From Cytobacillus suaedae (GTDB taxonomy: Bacteria > Bacillota > Bacilli > Bacillales > Bacillaceae_L): a DNA stretch of 64,000 nt. The translations under genes were made by a program, and so were the position numbers. The stretch lies in the NCBI GenBank assembly GCA_014960805.1, contig CP063163.1, positions 414,001-478,000 on the forward strand. Direction: 5' to 3'. Positions 1 to 7,789 of the stretch are shown here, piece after piece. How positions within the stretch are numbered: the first letter of the stretch is position 1; every line of letters begins with the position of its first letter. The notes under the pieces were generated by a model. The model saw nothing but the letters and a program-made list of their open reading frames with translations, had not been told where the DNA came from and made no database searches.

Positions 1-873
1 GATGGAATACTGAATGAAGAACAAATTAAGCAGTTCTGTCAGTATAATAAAGCATTGCATCGAGAAGGTTGTTATGAGGTTGAGGACCTTGCTGCTTTAT
101 TGTATCTACAAAGTGAACTCTATGGCATTGAAAAGCATTTGCGAGCGAAAAACGTTGTCATAGATGAGGCTCAGGATTATAGTTATTTTCAACTTTTTGC
201 ATTAAGAAGCGCATTAGATACAGACATGTTTACAATTGTAGGAGATTTGGCTCAAGGAATTCATTCTTACCGTGGGATTAATGATTGGAGCCTCGTACAA
301 AATGAAATTTTTCCGCGATCTACCTACAAAACACTTCAAAAAAGCTACAGAACAACAGTTGAAATCATGCATACTGCAAATGATATTTTGAAGTTGCTAA
401 AACTAGAACTTCCAATGGTTGAGCCAGTGGTACGCCATGGTGAGAAGCCAGCATTTCACTATTGCTCTTCTTCCCATAAAGATACAGTAAAGAAGATAGA
501 GAAAAGTGTTAATAAGCTCTACTCTGAAGGAATGAAGACCATTGCTCTTATCGGTAAAACAAACAAAGAATGTTTACGATTAGCTAAATTGGTTGAACAA
601 CATACGAAACTAAGTGTACAACTCCTTAAAGAAAATGAAGAAATTAATAAGGGTGATGTGGTAATCGTTAGCTCCCACCTTTCAAAGGGCTTGGAGTTTG
701 ATGCCGTTATCATTGTCTCCTTAGAGGAACATTTTGACGAAAATGAAATTAATATTAAACTATTATACGTATCTATGACAAGGCCACTTCACCGTCTCAT
801 GTTCTTTGGGGAAAGTCTTTCTAGTTTTTTATTGGATAGAGTGGATGAGGCGTTACTAGAAATAAGAAAGTAG
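1..873 (+). CDS. helD: RNA polymerase recycling helicase HelD, C-terminal part (5' truncated)
   Basis: The reading frame is open from base 1, so the gene begins before the window; only the last 290 residues are present, against about 770 for B. subtilis HelD. HelD is a UvrD/Rep-like superfamily 1 ATPase that binds RNA polymerase and frees it from stalled complexes. Visible motifs are the Walker B box DEAQDYS (motif II), the motif III stretch GDLAQGIHSYRG, motif IV QKSYRTT, and near the C-terminus SSHLSKGLEFDAV (motif V) and YVSMTRPLHRL (motif VI). The DEAQDYSYFQL version of motif II and the overall C-terminal half are characteristic of HelD rather than PcrA or UvrD. A strong terminator follows. 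The N-terminal clamp-disrupting arm cannot be inspected. Confidence 0.85.
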   Translation, partial: DGILNEEQIKQFCQYNKALHREGCYEVEDLAALLYLQSELYGIEKHLRAKNVVIDEAQDYSYFQLFALRSALDTDMFTIVGDLAQGIHSYRGINDWSLVQNEIFPRSTYKTLQKSYRTTVEIMHTANDILKLLKLELPMVEPVVRHGEKPAFHYCSSSHKDTVKKIEKSVNKLYSEGMKTIALIGKTNKECLRLAKLVEQHTKLSVQLLKENEEINKGDVVIVSSHLSKGLEFDAVIIVSLEEHFDENEINIKLLYVSMTRPLHRLMFFGESLSSFLLDRVDEALLEIRK

Positions 874-938
874 TAAAAATTTACAATATACTCACACTGC
901 GTTAATAATGATGAGGTAAATTAATAGAGAACCTGTCA

Positions 939-982
939 GGTGGCGAATCATTTAATCTTTAAATGGTTGCCACCCTTTTTTT
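939..982 (+). terminator. Rho-independent terminator of helD
   Basis: GGTGGC (939-944) pairs with GCCACC, and the inner CATTTAA pairs with TTAAATG, giving a long imperfect stem followed by seven T residues. It separates helD from the phosphate-controlled unit. Confidence 0.85.
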
Positions 983-987
983 ATGCA

Positions 988-1024
988 TTTACATTTATTT
1001 ACACACATTTACCTTTTGTTCACA
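988..1024 (+). promoter_or_regulatory. Pho box (PhoP operator) upstream of phoX
   Basis: Four direct repeats lie at 988 (TTTACA), 998 (TTTACA), 1008 (TTTACC) and 1019 (TTCACA), spaced 10, 10 and 11 bp. This matches the Bacillus PhoP~P site, tandem TT(A/T/C)ACA repeats on an about 11-bp helical repeat. The array ends 84 bp before the phoX start codon, so activation under phosphate starvation is expected. Confidence 0.85.
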
Positions 1025-1107
1025 AAAATACCAAATCTACTAAATAATAGGTTGTTACTATTAGAAACGTAGAAAGGTACTTTACTAAATTAAAGAGGTG
1101 GATACAT

Positions 1108-2751
1108 ATGACAGAATTAAATCGTCGTAAATTTTTAACGTATGTTGGAACTGGGGTTACTGCTTTAACGGTAGCATCAACAGGTCTTGGAGCATTTGCA
1201 CCAACAGCAGAAGCAAAAGGTGTGAAAGCAGCATCACATTTATTCGGCTTTAAGAAAAAAGTATCTGGTCTTAACTTTACACCGATTAATCCAACTGATA
1301 AAGATGATTTAGTTTTACCTAAAGGATATAAATATGATGTCGTTGCAGCATACGGCGATGTGATTAATAGCAAAGGTGATACATTCGGATATAACAACGA
1401 TTTTACAATGTATTTCCCAATTAACGGCTCAAATGAGAGAGGACTTCTATGGGTTAACCATGAGTACACAAGTGACATGTGGGTAACAGGTGCAAGAGGG
1501 AAAGATGGTAAATATACAAAAGCGCAAATTGAAAAATTATTATATAACCAAGGTGGTTCTATCATTGAAGTATATCGTGATGAAAACGGTGTATGGAAAA
1601 TGGATACAACTTCAAAATATGCACGCCGTATCACTGGTTTAACTCCATTTAAATTAACTGGTGCTGCTAAAGGATCAAAAGCAGTTGGTGGAGCTACAGA
1701 TGTACAAGGAACGTTCGCAAACTGTTCTGGTGGAAAAACATTATGGAATACACTTCTTTCTGCAGAAGAAAACTTTGAATATACTGCTAGAGATGCAGGA
1801 CTTAATGAAACACATTACGGTTGGATTGTTGAAGTAGATCCTTTTAATGAAAGCTTTGCACCACGTAAACATACGGCACTTGGACGTTTCCACCATGAAA
1901 ACTCTGCTATGGGCTTAACAAATGATGGACGTGTTGTAGTCTATATGGGTGACGATAAGAGAGATGCATGTGTTTACAAGTTTATTAGTAAAAATAAATA
2001 TGTTGAATCTCGTAAACAAGCAAATGCTGATTTATTAGAAGAGGGAACTTTATATGCAGCTAATATGTCAAAAGGTATTTGGGTAGCATTAACGATTGAT
2101 GCTGTACGAGCTGCTGCAAAGGAAGATAAAGAACTACTAGAGAAATTCCAGACTCAGGCAGATGTATTGGTAAATGCTGACCAAGCAGCAAAACTATTAG
2201 GTGCAACTCCTACGGACCGCCCAGAGGATGTAGAAATTAGCCCATTCGATAAAACTGTATTTATAGCTCACACAAACAACTCAAATCATGGAAACATCCA
2301 TGGTCATATTACACGCTTTATCGAAGCGAATGATGACTTAGGTTCATTAACGTTTGATTTTGAAATTTTTGCATGTGGTGGTCGTCAAAGTGGTTTCAGT
2401 GCACCAGATAACTTAACTTTTGATAGTGAAGGTAACTTATGGACGGTTACAGATATGTCATCAGGTTCAATGAACAAAGGTGTCTTCACTTCATTTATGA
2501 ATAATGGGGTATTCGTTATCCCAACAATTGGTGAACATCAAGGAGAAGCGTTCCAATTTGCTTCAGCACCAATTGAAGCTGAAATTACAGGACCATGTTT
2601 CACACATGATGAGACAACTTTGTTCGTTGCTGTCCAACATCCAGGAGAAAAAACGACTGATAGTAAAAATCCAACAAGCATGTGGCCACATCGTAAAGGT
2701 GATAATCAACCTAGACCTTCTGTTGTTGCTATTACTGGCTTTAAATACTAG
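1108..2751 (+). CDS. phoX: PhoX-family alkaline phosphatase, Tat-exported
   Basis: A 547-residue DUF839/PhoX-type enzyme that hydrolyses phosphate monoesters outside the membrane using a Ca/Fe cofactor set. The N-terminus carries a twin-arginine signal (NRRKFLTYVG, residues 5-14), a hydrophobic stretch and a probable AEA cleavage site near residue 36, so export is through Tat after folding. Family landmarks include LLWVNHEYTS, LLSAEENFEYT, LGRFHHENSAMG and HTNNSNHGNIHGHI. The ATG at 1108 has RBS AAAGAGGTG seven bases upstream. A Pho box precedes it and tatA starts 9 bp after its stop, so enzyme and translocase are co-transcribed, echoing phoD-tatAd-tatCd of B. subtilis but with PhoX as cargo. 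Function is firm; the exact substrate range is not visible. Confidence 0.93.
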   Translation: MTELNRRKFLTYVGTGVTALTVASTGLGAFAPTAEAKGVKAASHLFGFKKKVSGLNFTPINPTDKDDLVLPKGYKYDVVAAYGDVINSKGDTFGYNNDFTMYFPINGSNERGLLWVNHEYTSDMWVTGARGKDGKYTKAQIEKLLYNQGGSIIEVYRDENGVWKMDTTSKYARRITGLTPFKLTGAAKGSKAVGGATDVQGTFANCSGGKTLWNTLLSAEENFEYTARDAGLNETHYGWIVEVDPFNESFAPRKHTALGRFHHENSAMGLTNDGRVVVYMGDDKRDACVYKFISKNKYVESRKQANADLLEEGTLYAANMSKGIWVALTIDAVRAAAKEDKELLEKFQTQADVLVNADQAAKLLGATPTDRPEDVEISPFDKTVFIAHTNNSNHGNIHGHITRFIEANDDLGSLTFDFEIFACGGRQSGFSAPDNLTFDSEGNLWTVTDMSSGSMNKGVFTSFMNNGVFVIPTIGEHQGEAFQFASAPIEAEITGPCFTHDETTLFVAVQHPGEKTTDSKNPTSMWPHRKGDNQPRPSVVAITGFKY

Positions 2752-2760
2752 GAGGGACGT

Positions 2761-2958
2761 ATGTTACAAAATATTGGGATCCCCGGATTAATCCTTGTTC
2801 TAGTGATTGCCCTAATTATTTTTGGACCGTCAAAGCTTCCAGAAATCGGACGTGCTTTTGGAACAACACTAAGAGAATTTAAGAAGTCAACTAGAGATTT
2901 AGTTTCAGATGAGTCAAGCGACGAAGATAAGGTGTCTAAGAAAGATAAAATTAGCTAA
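2761..2958 (+). CDS. tatA: Twin-arginine translocase subunit TatA
   Basis: A 65-residue TatA/E protein: one N-terminal transmembrane helix ([12 protein letters not shown]), the hinge [14 protein letters not shown], an amphipathic helix ([13 protein letters not shown]) and a short acidic/lysine tail. Many copies form the Tat pore in the cytoplasmic membrane. The RBS GGAGGGACGT lies at the end of phoX. As in Gram-positive minimal Tat systems, TatA alone probably covers the TatA and TatB roles. It is shorter at the C-terminus than many TatA proteins but complete. Placement between phoX and tatC suggests a dedicated TatAd/TatCd-type pair induced by phosphate limitation. Confidence 0.95.
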   Translation: MLQNIGIPGLILVLVIALIIFGPSKLPEIGRAFGTTLREFKKSTRDLVSDESSDEDKVSKKDKIS

Positions 2959-2972
2959 TTAAATAAGAGAGG

Positions 2973-3006
2973 AGATGTAAGAATAGACTTACATCTTCTT
3001 CTTTTT
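2973..3006 (+). terminator. Intercistronic hairpin between tatA and tatC (possible attenuator)
   Basis: AGATGTAAG (2973-2981) and CTTACATCT (2988-2996) form a perfect 9-bp stem with a 6-base loop, followed by a T-rich run. It sits in the 64-bp gap between tatA and tatC inside the operon. Partial termination would leave more tatA than tatC transcript, in line with the excess of TatA over TatC that the complex needs. Confidence 0.65.
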
Positions 3007-3022
3007 ATGGAGTGAGAGTTGT

Positions 3023-3769
3023 ATGGAAGATCGAACAATGAAGGCACTTGATCATTTTTCAGAGTTGCGAAAGAGAATTATTTTTACATTGATTGTCTTT
3101 TTAGTAAGTTTGATAGCGGGCTTTGTATTTGTCCAAGACATTTATGAATTCTTAATTAAAGATTTACCTTTTAAACTAGCAATCTTGGGTCCAAGTGATG
3201 TTCTCGTTGTTTACTTAATGATAGCTGCGGTTATTGCGTTTACATTAACCATTCCATTTGCAGCCTATCAAACATGGCGATTTGTTCGACCTGCTTTGAC
3301 GAATCTTGAGAGACAAGTAACACTGGCGTATATACCTGCTATATTCCTATTGTTCATTTTAGGTATCTCATTTGGTTATTTTGTCTTGTTTCCTATTGTC
3401 TTATCTTTTTTAATGTCATTATCGACAGAGATGTTTACTACTTTTTATACAACAGAAAAATACTTCCGATTCCTATTACATATGACACTGCCTTTTGGAT
3501 TTTTGTTTGAGCTCCCAGTGGTTATTATGTTTTTAACTAGTTTAGGAATCATTAATCCATATCGACTGCAAAAAATTAGAAAGTATGCTTACTTTGTATT
3601 GATCGTAATCTCAGTCTTAATAACTCCTCCGGACTTCTTATCGGATATCCTTGTTATCATTCCTTTAATCTTGCTGTATGAAGGAAGTGTGAGTCTATCA
3701 AAAATTATTTATAAGAGGAGACTGGCGAAAATTGACCGGGATAATAGCAAGGTAGAGCTTGCAAGTTAA
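3023..3769 (+). CDS. tatC: Twin-arginine translocase subunit TatC
   Basis: A 248-residue polytopic membrane protein that recognises twin-arginine signal peptides and recruits TatA. Six hydrophobic segments are visible (about residues 18-40, 65-90, 105-130, 150-175, 185-202, 204-222). Family landmarks are the N-terminal HFSELRKRI, the first periplasmic loop ending before FTLTIPFAAYQTWRFVRPAL, and FGFLFELPVVI in the fourth helix with its conserved Glu. The start ATG at 3023 follows GGAGTGAGAG. It is the last gene of the phoX-tatA-tatC unit and is followed by a bidirectional terminator. The C-terminal tail is charged (RRLAKIDRDNSK), as usual. Confidence 0.96.
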   Translation: MEDRTMKALDHFSELRKRIIFTLIVFLVSLIAGFVFVQDIYEFLIKDLPFKLAILGPSDVLVVYLMIAAVIAFTLTIPFAAYQTWRFVRPALTNLERQVTLAYIPAIFLLFILGISFGYFVLFPIVLSFLMSLSTEMFTTFYTTEKYFRFLLHMTLPFGFLFELPVVIMFLTSLGIINPYRLQKIRKYAYFVLIVISVLITPPDFLSDILVIIPLILLYEGSVSLSKIIYKRRLAKIDRDNSKVELAS

Positions 3770-3781
3770 AAGAACAAAAAG

Positions 3782-3806
3782 CCCTCCACAATGAGTGGAG
3801 GGTTTT
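3782..3806. terminator. Bidirectional terminator between tatC and ykpA
   Basis: CCCTCCAC and GTGGAGGG flank a 5-base loop, with T4 on the + side and an A-rich tract (T-rich on the minus strand) on the other. It serves the converging tatC and ykpA transcripts. Confidence 0.85.
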
Positions 3807-3808
3807 CA

Positions 3809-5365
3809 TTATAGTAATTTAGTGGTCCATGACTCACAATTCCAAATATCTGTTGCAATTTCTCTATAGAATTCAGGTTCATGGCTGATTAGAAGAATAG
3901 TACCTTTGTATTCTTTTAACGCGCGTAAAAGTTCTTCTTTTGCATCAACGTCTAAGTGGTTTGTAGGCTCGTCAAAGATTAGGATATTAGATTCTCTGTT
4001 CATTAGCTTACAAAGACGTACCTTCGCCTTTTCTCCACCACTTAATACAGCAACCTTGCTTTCAATATGCTTTGTAGTTAAGCCACATTTTGCTAAGGCT
4101 GCACGGATTTCCGCTTGGTTCATTGAAGGGAACTCACTCCACACTTCCTCGATACAAGTGTTTTGATTTGATTCTCTAACCTCTTGCTCAAAGTAACCAA
4201 TGTGCTGATACTCACCAAGTTCAACTGTACCAGATAAAGGTCTGTTGATTCCTAAAATACTTTTTAGTAAAGTCGTTTTACCAATACCGTTCGCACCAAC
4301 AAGAGCAATCTTTTGCCCACGCTCCATACGTAGGTTTAATGGTTTTGATAGTGGCTCATCATATCCTATAACAAGATCCTTCGTTTCAAAAATTAACTTT
4401 CCAGAAGAACGAGATTCTTTGAAGTAAAACTCTGGCTTAGGCTTATCTTTGGCTAGTTCGATGATATCCATCTTGTCCAATTTTTTCTGACGAGACATCG
4501 CCATATTTCTAGTAGAAACACGTGCTTTATTTCTAGCCACGAAGTCTTTAAGTTCATTGATTTCTTGCTGCTGTCTTTTATAGGCAGATTCTAATTGAGA
4601 TTTCTTCACTTCATGAACTGCTTTGAAATTTTCATAATCTCCAACATAACGATTTAATTCTTGATTTTCCATATGATAGATCAAATTAATTACACTATTT
4701 AAGAATGGAATATCATGCGAAATTAAGATAAAAGCATTTTCATATTCTTGAAGATAACGTTTTAACCAAACAATGTGTGGCTCATCTAAATAGTTCGTAG
4801 GCTCATCAAGTAAAAGAATGTCTGGCTTTTCAAGTAGTAGTTTTGCAAGAAGTACCTTTGTTCTTTGACCACCACTTAGATCAGTTACATCTTTATCAAG
4901 ACCAATATCCTCTAATCCAAGGGCACGACCAATTTCTTCTACTTTGGCATCAATAACATAGAAGTCATTATTTGTAAGCGTGTCTTGAATAGTACCTACT
5001 TCCTCAAGAAGTTTTTCTAGTTCTTCTGGTGTAGCTTCGCCCATTTTGTTGTAGATCTCATTCATTTCTGCTTCGAGATCAAATAGATATTTAAACGCTG
5101 TTTTTAGTACATCGCGAATCGTTAACCCTTTTTCAAGAACAGTATGCTGATCAAGATAGCCAACACGCACATTCCTTGACCACTCAACTTTTCCTTCATC
5201 CGGTTGTAGCTTTCGAGTAATAATATTCATGAAGGTAGATTTTCCCTCACCGTTTGCACCAATTAAACCGATGTGCTCACCTTTTAGTAATCGAAAGGAA
5301 ACATCATTAAAAATTGCACGATCACCAAAGCCGTGGCTTAAGTTTTTAACAGTTAAAATACTCAT
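3809..5365 (-). CDS. ykpA: ABC-F family ATPase YkpA
   Basis: An ABC-F protein of 518 residues with two fused ATPase domains and no membrane segment; such proteins act on ribosomes rather than as transporters. Domain 1 has Walker A GANGEGKST, signature LSGGQRTK and Walker B LLLDEPTNYLD; domain 2 has GANGIGKTT, LSGGEKAK and LIFDEPTNHLD. The charged linker between them (about residues 240-305, with ARVSTRNMAMSRQKKLDKMD) is the P-site tRNA interaction motif region. The almost word-for-word YkpA-like N-terminus (MSILTVKNLSHGFGDRAI) supports the orthology. B. subtilis YkpA has 540 residues, so the C-terminal tail is slightly shorter here. The ATG follows AAAGGGG. It is monocistronic and opposite to its neighbours. 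Confidence 0.9.
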   Translation of the reverse strand: MSILTVKNLSHGFGDRAIFNDVSFRLLKGEHIGLIGANGEGKSTFMNIITRKLQPDEGKVEWSRNVRVGYLDQHTVLEKGLTIRDVLKTAFKYLFDLEAEMNEIYNKMGEATPEELEKLLEEVGTIQDTLTNNDFYVIDAKVEEIGRALGLEDIGLDKDVTDLSGGQRTKVLLAKLLLEKPDILLLDEPTNYLDEPHIVWLKRYLQEYENAFILISHDIPFLNSVINLIYHMENQELNRYVGDYENFKAVHEVKKSQLESAYKRQQQEINELKDFVARNKARVSTRNMAMSRQKKLDKMDIIELAKDKPKPEFYFKESRSSGKLIFETKDLVIGYDEPLSKPLNLRMERGQKIALVGANGIGKTTLLKSILGINRPLSGTVELGEYQHIGYFEQEVRESNQNTCIEEVWSEFPSMNQAEIRAALAKCGLTTKHIESKVAVLSGGEKAKVRLCKLMNRESNILIFDEPTNHLDVDAKEELLRALKEYKGTILLISHEPEFYREIATDIWNCESWTTKLL

Positions 5366-5627
5366 GTTATTCCCCTTTAAAATGTTATAGTTCGTTCTAT
5401 ATAAATGCAGGTTACCTGCATGCTATAAAAAATCACACATAATTGATTATAGCCGAGAAAGCAAAGATTTTAAATTACTACTTTTAAATTCTTGTTGGGA
5501 AAGTTTAGGATGGCCTTTAGAGGGAAGTTATACTTTAGACAATTTCCTACAAAATAGGACAGTAGTCCTGTATAGATTATAAAGATTAGCCTTTATACTA
5601 GAATAGATAAGGACTAAATACTTAACT

Positions 5628-5700
5628 GAAAAAGGCAAACTTGGTGAAAGTCAAGGACGCAAAGCAATGGGCCTAAATGTGAAAAACGTATGGCTGCCAT
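5628..5700 (+). promoter_or_regulatory. Cyclic-di-GMP-I (GEMM-I) riboswitch aptamer
   Basis: The hallmark blocks occur in order: GGCAAAC (5634-5640), a stem capped by a GAAA tetraloop (5646-5649, CTTG/CAAG arms), GGACGCAAAGC (5655-5664 and on), GGGCCTAAA with the tetraloop-receptor half CCTAAA (5672-5677) and its partner TATGG (5689-5693), then GGCTGCC. Together they fit the GEMM-I consensus, including the GAAA tetraloop/receptor contact. No other riboswitch class has this combination. It lies directly upstream of an RBS-masking hairpin and the secreted-protein gene at 5758. Confidence 0.93.
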
Positions 5701-5708
5701 GCTGCCAG

Positions 5709-5751
5709 ACTCCTTCTAGAAGTGGGTCTTGGTACTCAATCTAGAAGGAGT
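5709..5751 (+). promoter_or_regulatory. RBS-sequestering hairpin (riboswitch expression platform)
   Basis: ACTCCTTCTAGA (5709-5720) is perfectly complementary to TCTAGAAGGAGT (5740-5751), a 12-bp stem with a 19-base loop. The 3' arm contains the Shine-Dalgarno sequence AGAAGGAG (5743-5750) of the next gene and no T-run follows. This therefore looks like translational rather than transcriptional control. Which ligand state opens it cannot be read by eye. Confidence 0.8.
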
Positions 5752-5757
5752 GGGGAA

Positions 5758-6645
5758 ATGATGAAAAAGTACACAGTGCTTTTATGTGTCTTATTGGTGA
5801 TGGTGATGGGGATTTTTCCAAAACAAGGACAAGCTGTAACGTTTGAAGATACACCAAGGTCGACTTGGCTTTGGGATACAACAGAGATTGTAAATAATAG
5901 TGATGAGATTCTTACTTTTTTAGTTGATAAAAAGGTAAAAGTAGTATATTTACAGGTCAATCCAACTGTTTCAATCGAGGCTTATAAAGCATTTATTAAT
6001 CGTGCTACTTCTAATCAAATTCAAATCCATGCTTTAGACGGTGCACCAGATTGGGTTGCTCCAAAGGGGATTACTCACCAAAGGTCATTCTTTACGTGGG
6101 TTGAAGGCTATCAAGCTGAGGCTCTTGAAACAGAGCGTTTTACGGGCATCCACTTAGATGTAGAACCTTACTTATATAGCGGGTGGACATCAAATTATAA
6201 AAAAACGGTACTCTCTTATCAAAATTTACTAAGCGAGGCTGTACTTGAAGCAGAACAACTTAATCTGCCAATTGCATTTGACATCCCATTTTGGTTTGAT
6301 GAAAAGAATTATAATAATACCTTTGGAAAAGGTAACTTAGCAAGCTGGGTTATACAAAAAGCGGGCCATGTTACGATTATGGCTTATAGAGATCAAGCAC
6401 TAGGTCAGAATGGAATTAATGAACTAGTCCAGAATGAAATGAATGAAGCTAGAAAATATAATACACAAGTAACAATTGCAGTTGAAACAACACCTTCTAG
6501 TGAAGCTACGTATGTCACGTTTTATGAAGAAGGTCTGGAGCATATGGAGCAGCAATTACGTATTGTTCGAGATCAGTATGCAGATTACTCGAGTTTTTCA
6601 GGCTTTGCTGTTCACTCCATAGCTGGTTGGATGAATATGAGATAA
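5758..6645 (+). CDS. Secreted TIM-barrel (glycoside-hydrolase-like) protein under c-di-GMP control
   Basis: 295 residues with a Sec signal peptide (MMKKYTVLLCVLLVMVMG ... GQA, cleavage near residue 25). The mature part looks like a compact beta/alpha barrel: strands VKVVYLQVN, QIHALDG, FTGIHLDVEPYLY, LPIAFDIPFWFD, HVTIMAYRD, VTIAVETT and FSGFAVHS follow each other at barrel spacing. The acidic pair in HLDVEPY, and MAYRD, resemble the GH18-like DxE and MxYD positions, so a polysaccharide-cleaving role is inferred, not shown. The start at 5758 is set by the RBS AGAAGGAG, not the longer upstream frame. A c-di-GMP-I riboswitch and RBS-masking stem precede it. An extracellular enzyme controlled by c-di-GMP suggests matrix or wall remodelling in the biofilm/motility switch. 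I do not recognise a named family. Confidence 0.75.
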   Translation: MMKKYTVLLCVLLVMVMGIFPKQGQAVTFEDTPRSTWLWDTTEIVNNSDEILTFLVDKKVKVVYLQVNPTVSIEAYKAFINRATSNQIQIHALDGAPDWVAPKGITHQRSFFTWVEGYQAEALETERFTGIHLDVEPYLYSGWTSNYKKTVLSYQNLLSEAVLEAEQLNLPIAFDIPFWFDEKNYNNTFGKGNLASWVIQKAGHVTIMAYRDQALGQNGINELVQNEMNEARKYNTQVTIAVETTPSSEATYVTFYEEGLEHMEQQLRIVRDQYADYSSFSGFAVHSIAGWMNMR

Positions 6646-6652
6646 TAATGAT

Positions 6653-6687
6653 AACCCCTGTAAGGCTTTTGCTTTATGGGGGTTTTT
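6653..6687 (+). terminator. Terminator after the c-di-GMP-controlled gene
   Basis: AACCCCTGTAAGGC and GCTTTATGGGGGTT form an imperfect stem with a T4 loop, followed by T residues. Confidence 0.75.
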
Positions 6688-6700
6688 GCATTGAATCGTT

Positions 6701-6889
6701 TTCGCGGACTGAGAGGACGTTATATTGATAAAGTTAATGGTTTTCGGGGGCTTTTAGGACTGAGAAGCGCTTATTTATAAAAAAGTAGTAGTATTTAGCT
6801 ACAAAAATATGTAATAACGGTATTTGAGTCCGCGAATAGAAAGAAAAGCTTCAATTTAGGTTAAATAACGGCCTCTGGGTCCGTGAATT
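6701..6889. repeat. Cluster of four degenerate ~23-bp intergenic repeats
   Basis: Two units on one orientation (6701-6723, beginning TTCGCGGACTGAGAGGACG; and 6743-6773, TTCGGGGGCTTTTAGGACTG) face two on the other (6812-6837, ATAACGGTATTTGAGTCCGC; and 6863-6888, ATAACGGCCTCTGGGTCCG). The shared core is TTCGCGGACTnnnnnnCGTTAT or its complement, so outer units can pair across the gap. No coding potential is seen. It fills most of the 340-bp gap before the next gene. Confidence 0.6.
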
Positions 6890-6981
6890 GACCCAGTTTA
6901 TTAAAAATGACTTAATCGGCGCACCTAATTGGAAAGATATGTTATTCTGAGTGGAGAATACAATTGAATTAAGGGGAAATG

Positions 6982-7779
6982 GTGTTGTATAGAAACGTGC
7001 TGTCTTTTTTATTAATGTACTTACTATTAACTAGTTATTTTCAACTTTTACCGGCAGTCTTTACAATGTCTGATGTAGTAAGGTTTTTTCATTTAGTTTT
7101 GTTTTTTCCTTTAGCGTATGTTTTGGCGAAGGTATTTTTACAGACTGGATTTGAAAGCTATGGCATTGTTTTCTTTAGAGGATGGCATAGGAACTTATTC
7201 ATTGGTTTAGCAATAGGATTTATAGGATGGGTATGTCTGTTCATACTTCAATTTATGATAGGAAGATATGAATACATAGGGTTAAAGCCGATTGGTGATG
7301 TTATCGTTATGTTTGTTATTATCATTGTTGGCTTTGGACTTGGATCCATAATAAATGACATGATTGTTAGAGGTTTGGTTTTCCATCATTTTATGGGGAA
7401 GCTTCCTGTTGGTGTGGTTATGCTAATCTCTATTTCCCTATACGCCTTGGATGATGCATGGTTAGAAGGGCTGACTCTACAAAATACTATTTTTTCGGCA
7501 GTGCTCGGTCTCAGTTTGACGTATGCGTTTTATAAGACAAAGTCTATATGGGTCAACACGGGTATTCATTTGGGATTGAATGTCGTTTATGGTATGTTTT
7601 TCGGAGTGTCAGGTAGGAGTGGAGATGGAATTTTCATTTTTGAAGATAACCAACTCAACACTTTGCTTAGCTCATGGTTATCGACCATCAGTTCTTTTAT
7701 GCTATTTATCATAGTTATTGCAGTGTTTAACATAAAGAAGAGAGTAGTGATTTCTACATTCCCGATTGAAAAGGGGTGA
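6982..7779 (+). CDS. CPBP-like intramembrane protein with degenerate catalytic motifs
   Basis: About 265 residues and seven or eight hydrophobic segments, resembling CPBP (CAAX/bacteriocin-processing) intramembrane proteases. Active members have EExxxR in one helix and HxxxN in another. Here the first reads NDMIVRG (residues about 131-137), both glutamates being replaced by Asn and Asp, while the second retains a histidine and asparagine (HLGLN near 197-201). An inactive, scaffold-like role is thus likely. An ATG lies at 6979 but only 2 bases from AAGGGG; GTG at 6982 or TTG at 6985 fits the RBS better. The neighbour starting at 7790 follows after 10 bp, so the two are probably co-transcribed. 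Confidence 0.6.
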   Translation: MLYRNVLSFLLMYLLLTSYFQLLPAVFTMSDVVRFFHLVLFFPLAYVLAKVFLQTGFESYGIVFFRGWHRNLFIGLAIGFIGWVCLFILQFMIGRYEYIGLKPIGDVIVMFVIIIVGFGLGSIINDMIVRGLVFHHFMGKLPVGVVMLISISLYALDDAWLEGLTLQNTIFSAVLGLSLTYAFYKTKSIWVNTGIHLGLNVVYGMFFGVSGRSGDGIFIFEDNQLNTLLSSWLSTISSFMLFIIVIAVFNIKKRVVISTFPIEKG

Positions 7780-7789
7780 AATAAGGATA

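Noticed and set aside
1020-1634. Long minus-strand ORF opposite phoX
   Set aside because: It is the antisense shadow of a well supported gene, without RBS or recognisable domain.
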